From NCBI RefSeq assembly GCF_002574545.1, contig NZ_NUGT01000020.1:186001-250000 (forward strand): a stretch of DNA of 64,000 bases, read 5' to 3'. The position numbers and the translations under genes are program-made. Origin of the DNA: Bacillus sp. AFS055030 (GTDB lineage Bacteria; Bacillota; Bacilli; Bacillales; Bacillaceae_G). The notes beneath the pieces were generated by a model. That model was not told the DNA's origin. It saw only the letters and a list, made by a program, of their open reading frames with translations, and ran no database searches. Positions 60,230 through 64,000 of this stretch are shown in pieces. Numbering within the stretch: position 1 is the first letter of the stretch; each line of letters begins with the position of its first letter.

Positions 60230-60974
60230 ATTTTTCAACCAAACTTTTAGTGATTGCTAATAATTTTCTTACATCTTCAGGATTAGTTTTTCCAGTTTCT
60301 TCATTAATAATAGAAGAATATACGTGTGGGATAATTTTAGGTACTTTTTCTTCCAATGCAATTTCTAAAATCTCTGCAAAATTATCTAAATCAATCCCAC
60401 CAGTAGGCTCTAAAGCAAATCCTTCTTCTCCACATGCTTTTGCTACAGCTTTGAACTCTTCTATATGTTTTAAGCCTTTCATTGGGAAGTATTTTAATGC
60501 ATTCCCACCCATATCACGAACTAACGCAATCGCAGATTTGATTGGAACAATCGCTGTTTCACTAGCAGCACTTACAGGTCCAGTCGAGATATTTACATAG
60601 CCTACTTTACCAGTTGGAGATACTAGAGAATTAATCCAGCTATCTTTTTCACCTAAGTTAGCGCGTGTTGCACCTACTGCAGGAAAGACTTGATTGATAT
60701 GACTTCCTGGGTAATGTTTAGCAATTTCTGCTACAACTGCTGCTTGTCTGTTATCACCAGCACCAAGACCAATCGATACTGCTTCATCAATTTGAGCACC
60801 ATATTCTTTCATTGCTGTAACAGCAGCCTCTACCGTTGGGTAATCTTTTGAAAGAACGCCTACTAATACGTGACCTTCTGCAGCCTCAAAAACTTCAACT
60901 GCATTTTCGATACTATTAGCTAAAACATTTAATGCTACACGGTTATTATAAAAACGTTTTTCAATATTTGTCAT
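60222..60974 (-). CDS. dgaF: KDPG aldolase of the DgaF family
   Basis: The 250-residue protein begins with NIEKRFYNNRVALNVLANSIENA and contains LVGVLSKDYPTVEAAV, SIGLGAGDNRQ, YVNISTGPVSA, NALKYFPMKGLKHIEE and LEPTGGIDLDNF. This is the aldolase family that partners DgaE in Salmonella glucosaminate use and in enterococcal EF_0839-type loci. It would split 2-keto-3-deoxygluconate 6-phosphate to pyruvate and glyceraldehyde 3-phosphate. It overlaps the ammonia-lyase gene by 4 bases. Confidence 0.88.
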   Translation of the reverse strand: MTNIEKRFYNNRVALNVLANSIENAVEVFEAAEGHVLVGVLSKDYPTVEAAVTAMKEYGAQIDEAVSIGLGAGDNRQAAVVAEIAKHYPGSHINQVFPAVGATRANLGEKDSWINSLVSPTGKVGYVNISTGPVSAASETAIVPIKSAIALVRDMGGNALKYFPMKGLKHIEEFKAVAKACGEEGFALEPTGGIDLDNFAEILEIALEEKVPKIIPHVYSSIINEETGKTNPEDVRKLLAITKSLVEKYA

Positions 60975-62080
60975 TGTTCAGTTCCTCCTAAGATTGCTCT
61001 AATTTGTGCTTCGATTACGTAAATATCATCTGATTGTAGTGGTCGTGGATCAATATCGAAAAAGCCTTGACGAACTCCATAATCACGGGTATAAATCGCA
61101 ATATGACCATTCTTTAGTCGATCATTGACATCCTTTGCTGTCATTTTTGTTACTAGCGGATCAATTTGTATTCGTGCTCTAAATATTGCTCGTCCCGCTT
61201 CATCTTGTACAATCGTTACTTTAATACCATCAATCGATTCTAGTGATTTTAAAACTTCTAAACTAGCTTTTTCATTTTCACTATTGTCTTTTTTGACAAA
61301 ATACTCATCTAAAGCTTGCAACAGACCAAAAGTGGTTTCTTTACCAACTTTCATACTTCTTCCAATACAATGTAATTGCACTTTTAACCACTCGATATAT
61401 TTTTTTCTACCGGCAACAATCCCTGAAGTAGGTCCCTCGATTGCTTTCGAACCACTATATATTGCTAAATCTGATACTTTGACATATTTTTGCAAATCCT
61501 CTTCAGCGGCAGCATCAACGATTAAAGGTACATTATTTGCTTTTGCTACTTCCCATGCTTCTTCAACTGAAATCATATTTTTTTGAACAGCATGATGGGA
61601 TTTTACATATAGAATTGCTGCCGTTTTTTCATTAATTGCCTCTGCAATATGCTCTACTTTCCCCTCATTTGCATAACCGACTTCTACTAATTTACCTCCA
61701 CCAAGGAAAATCATCGTTTCTACAGGAGCACCATACTGAACATTATGCCCCTTTAACATAATGATTTCATTTTTTGGAATTGGCTCTTGGTGTAATCTTT
61801 CGCTTTTACGTCGGTTACCTTCTGTAACAATTGCCGCTACTGAAAGGGCAATCCCACTTGAAGCAGAGTTAACAACTACAGCTGCCTCGGATTGAAGAAG
61901 TCCAGCAATATGATTTCCCGCCTTATCAACTAAGTCCGATATTTCAACATAATTTTGACCACCAATTTTCATCGCTTCCATGACAGTATCTGTTGGAGCG
62001 GAAACACCTAATATACTCATCCTACCGCTTGCATTAATTACTCTTTTTAATCCATACTTAGCATTCAATGTGTTCTCCAT
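60971..62080 (-). CDS. dgaE: DgaE-family PLP-dependent ammonia lyase
   Basis: The 369-residue SelA-related protein has NASGRMSILGVSAP, VVVNSASSGIALSVAA, LIVDAAAEEDLQKY and the PLP lysine in IYSGSKAIEGPTSG. DgaE converts D-glucosaminate 6-phosphate to 2-keto-3-deoxygluconate 6-phosphate plus ammonia. It directly precedes dgaF and follows the amidohydrolase gene with a 23-base overlap. ATG 62080 has GGAG 9 bases upstream. Confidence 0.88.
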   Translation of the reverse strand: MENTLNAKYGLKRVINASGRMSILGVSAPTDTVMEAMKIGGQNYVEISDLVDKAGNHIAGLLQSEAAVVVNSASSGIALSVAAIVTEGNRRKSERLHQEPIPKNEIIMLKGHNVQYGAPVETMIFLGGGKLVEVGYANEGKVEHIAEAINEKTAAILYVKSHHAVQKNMISVEEAWEVAKANNVPLIVDAAAEEDLQKYVKVSDLAIYSGSKAIEGPTSGIVAGRKKYIEWLKVQLHCIGRSMKVGKETTFGLLQALDEYFVKKDNSENEKASLEVLKSLESIDGIKVTIVQDEAGRAIFRARIQIDPLVTKMTAKDVNDRLKNGHIAIYTRDYGVRQGFFDIDPRPLQSDDIYVIEAQIRAILGGTEQ

Positions 62081-63161
62081 TAATAACGACTCCTTTTACT
62101 ACGATTTTTTGTTTAGCTTGACGTTCTTCTCCTTCAGAATCTAGTAAGGTTGTCACTTCATCCTCAACAGTAAATAAAGTGAGGTTCGCAAGATTTCCTA
62201 TCGAAATTCTTCCAAGTTCCGGTTTATTTAGCCACTTTGCCGCATTCACTGTAACAGCATCAATAATTTCTTCTAGTGAATAACCTAAATATAAAAATTT
62301 TGATAAAACATGTGACATACTATAAACTGGTCCATTCAATCGATTTTTCCGATAAATATCAGTACTTATCGTATCGAATTTAATTCCATGTTCTTTAGCT
62401 TGCAAAGCTGTTTTAAACGAAAAACTTGCATTTCCGTGCCCAACATCTAAATGAACACCTCGATTAATTGCCTTTAGAAAATTCGGAAGTGGTCTTCCTT
62501 TCTCATCAAACAAATTATTTGCTTTACCATTTAAGTAGTGAGTAATTATATCTTTTTCTTCAAGTAGGTTTAGAACATCATTTATATCTGGTGGTCCTGA
62601 ACCAATATGAACCATAAGTGGTAAGTTAGTATCGTTAGAAAACTGACGTGCTATTTTTAAAGGTTCTACACCATTTTCACCTACAACACTTTTGCTAATC
62701 CTTGCCTTCAGTCCGATAATAAAGTCTTTATGTTCTGCAATTGTATTTTTGAGTTGATCTTCATTTAACCAAGTCAAATCAGATAACTCGTCAATCCGTA
62801 TTAAGCCAATTCGTGAAATATTTAAAAATGCGAAAACATTTGTTTTTGACTTTTTACAACTACTTACCAATTTGGACAAATTATCAGCACCTGTACTACC
62901 CGCATCAACAATTGTAGTAACACCCGTTTTATAACCAATCTCGTAGACATCATCACCATATGGCTCAAATTCTGCATATGCGTGAACATGCATATCGATC
63001 CAGCCACTAGAAACAAATACATTATGCTTGTAATCTACTAATTTCTCACCATAACCGCATCCAGCAGCTACAATGTCTTTAATCCTTTTATTTTCTACTA
63101 TGATATCAACAGAACTTCCGTCTATCATTTTTACATTTTGTAGTACGAAATGATCTTTCAT
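62058..63161 (-). CDS. Amidohydrolase/deacetylase-family metalloenzyme (EF_0837-like)
   Basis: The 367-residue protein has the amidohydrolase metal motif WIDMHVHAYAEF, the bridging-lysine candidate in GLKARIS, His in LMVHIGSG, His in ITHYLNGK and Asp in ISTDIYR. Families beside DgaE/DgaF of this type (EF_0837-like) are thought to remove an acyl group, but the substrate is not established. It is the first gene of the operon. The start is ATG 63161, 9 bases after AAGGA; GTG 63167 is too close to that site. Confidence 0.85.
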   Translation of the reverse strand: MKDHFVLQNVKMIDGSSVDIIVENKRIKDIVAAGCGYGEKLVDYKHNVFVSSGWIDMHVHAYAEFEPYGDDVYEIGYKTGVTTIVDAGSTGADNLSKLVSSCKKSKTNVFAFLNISRIGLIRIDELSDLTWLNEDQLKNTIAEHKDFIIGLKARISKSVVGENGVEPLKIARQFSNDTNLPLMVHIGSGPPDINDVLNLLEEKDIITHYLNGKANNLFDEKGRPLPNFLKAINRGVHLDVGHGNASFSFKTALQAKEHGIKFDTISTDIYRKNRLNGPVYSMSHVLSKFLYLGYSLEEIIDAVTVNAAKWLNKPELGRISIGNLANLTLFTVEDEVTTLLDSEGEERQAKQKIVVKGVVINGEHIEC

Positions 63162-63181
63162 TTCCACTCATCCTTTTTTCG

Positions 63182-63201
63182 TAAACAAACTAAATTGTTT
63201 A
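63182..63201 (-). promoter_or_regulatory. Candidate GntR operator
   Basis: TAAACAA (63182-63188) and TTGTTTA (63195-63201) form a perfect 7-bp inverted repeat with a 6-base spacer, between the promoter and the first gene of the Dga operon. Confidence 0.5.
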
Positions 63202-63202
63202 A

Positions 63203-63216
63203 TGTATTCGTTTACA
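63203..63216 (-). promoter_or_regulatory. cre-like catabolite control site
   Basis: TGTAAACGAATACA on the minus strand (TGTATTCGTTTACA on plus) fits the CcpA cre consensus TGWAANCGNTWNCA with one mismatch. It lies roughly 20-30 bases after the predicted transcription start, a repressing position. Confidence 0.65.
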
Positions 63217-63241
63217 TCTATCTTGTTTATTATTCCAATGT

Positions 63242-63270
63242 AGAATAACATCTAATTTTCCATTAGTCAA
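63242..63270 (-). promoter_or_regulatory. Sigma-A promoter of the Dga operon
   Basis: On the minus strand TTGACT (63265-63270) and TATTCT (63242-63247) are exactly 17 bases apart. Together with the dyad and cre-like site they fill most of the 63162-63502 gap; the rest is AT-rich. Confidence 0.7.
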
Positions 63271-63403
63271 TATAACGTTATAATGTTTAATTAATTTTTT
63301 TTTCTAAATTCTTAAAACTTTCCACGAATAAACGTCGTTAAATAGTTCAATTTATGACCTAAATTCTACTTACTATTTACCTAATTAATTATTTTTATGG
63401 ATA

Positions 63404-63450
63404 CAAAAAAAAGCTTGTAAACATGGAGAAAACTCCATTGTCTACAAGCT
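63404..63450 (-). terminator. Terminator of the GNAT gene
   Basis: AGCTTGTAAACATGGAG and CTCCATTGTCTACAAGCT form a long stem with small mismatches around AAAA, followed by TTTTTTTT on the minus strand. Confidence 0.88.
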
Positions 63451-63502
63451 AAAGAGAAAGTGAACTTATCGCATACATTACCATACGCAGTAAAATTTAG
63501 TT

Positions 63503-63943
63503 TTAGTTAATACTTATTTCTTTCTTAAAAACTTTTTGTGATTTTGTGTTTTCAAAACCAATCTTTTTATAAAAAATAAGTGTATCTACCCTAATTTCAT
63601 TTGTCCGTACCCTTATTTCCTTAAATCCCGATAATTTTGACCATTCTTCACATCTTTTCACTAGCATCTTACCAATTTTTTGACCCCTATATGTACTGTC
63701 AACAACCAAACCACCAATTTCAACATAGGGTGGGGACTCAATCAAATAACGTCCGTGAGCATGAATCCATCCAATCAGATTACCTTCAAACTCTGCGACA
63801 AGTACAACATGATCTTTTTGATCTATTATTTTAATTAATCTTTCAAAGACTTGATTTTTTTCAACATTGTAACCAAATTGACCCGATAATCTAGCAATTT
63901 CTAAACTATCATTTGTTGTAGCAACTCTATATCTAATATCCAT
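63503..63943 (-). CDS. GNAT-family N-acetyltransferase
   Basis: The 146-residue protein starts MDIRYRVATTNDSLEIARL and has LVAEFEGNLIGWIHAHG, YVEIGGLVVDSTYRGQKIGKMLVKRCEEW with the acetyl-CoA loop RGQKIGK, and IRVRTNEIRVDTLIFYKKIGFEN. Substrate unknown. The start is ATG 63943 after GGGAAG; an upstream ATG at 63985 is in frame but has no ribosome site. A terminator follows. Confidence 0.83.
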   Translation of the reverse strand: MDIRYRVATTNDSLEIARLSGQFGYNVEKNQVFERLIKIIDQKDHVVLVAEFEGNLIGWIHAHGRYLIESPPYVEIGGLVVDSTYRGQKIGKMLVKRCEEWSKLSGFKEIRVRTNEIRVDTLIFYKKIGFENTKSQKVFKKEISIN

Positions 63944-64000
63944 ATTACACTTCCCATTTAAACTTAAATTAATAAATGCACTCATATTCTCATTAGTATC

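Noticed and set aside
1-64000. CRISPR array, prophage, insertion sequence or RNA genes
   Set aside because: I found no regular repeat-spacer array, transposase, integrase or phage structural gene, and no tRNA or rRNA sequence that I could recognise.

Overview
The window is AT-rich DNA from a low-GC, endospore-forming Gram-positive bacterium of the Bacillaceae. The evidence is a GerA-type germinant receptor operon, a Spo0M homologue, a Des/DesK/DesR cold-shock system very close to that of Bacillus subtilis, YpzG- and DUF4023-like small proteins, strong AGGAGG-type ribosome sites and frequent TTG starts. A genus such as Gottfriedia is possible, but that is a guess. No rRNA, tRNA, CRISPR array, insertion sequence or prophage was seen. 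It reads as ordinary chromosome with some decaying genes.

Layout. 1-5.2 kb: start of a glutamate/dicarboxylate symporter, then zwf and NADP-type gndA facing each other across one terminator, then an AbrB-family membrane protein. 5.2-13.5 kb: an SDR oxidoreductase, a MarR regulator with an operator-like dyad, a 52-bp intergenic repeat, a YhcX-like acetyltransferase-nitrilase fusion, a nitroreductase, a methyltransferase/TetR pair around three operator copies, a broken small gene, small membrane proteins and a phosphatidylserine synthase. 13.6-20.4 kb: a second pentose phosphate operon, zwf-tkt-gnd(NAD type)-tal-pgl. 20.7-25.5 kb: DUF445, two-gene DNA repair (SPL-type radical SAM, Ogt), DUF1836 and hemolysin III proteins. 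25.5-33 kb: the germination operon behind a sigma-G-like promoter, then fruR-fruK-fruA behind a decamer array. 33-47 kb: many small and accessory genes, including a phosphotransferase broken by one stop codon, a Cys/Asp-rich membrane protein, a possible copper cluster, acetyltransferases, hydrolases and a prolyl hydroxylase, plus a second copy of the 52-bp repeat. 47-56.9 kb: DesR-DesK-Des; a second two-component system whose probable binding site also precedes a membrane protein gene; a Gly-Pro repeat protein; a diguanylate cyclase remnant; a VOC dioxygenase. 57-63.2 kb: a six-gene operon for an amino-sugar acid (amidohydrolase, DgaE, DgaF, KdgK, GntR, GntP) with promoter, cre-like site and dyad upstream.

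The main themes are carbon entry to the pentose phosphate and Entner-Doudoroff-like routes (two G6PDH, two 6PGDH of opposite predicted cofactor preference, transketolase, transaldolase, lactonase, KDPG-type aldolase), fructose uptake, membrane adaptation, and sporulation or germination. The most novel-looking parts are the GntP-fed Dga operon, the phased FruR decamer array, the identical 20-bp direct repeat in front of two transcription units, and the 52-bp repeat family. All functions are assigned by recognising motifs and family features by eye; no database search was run.
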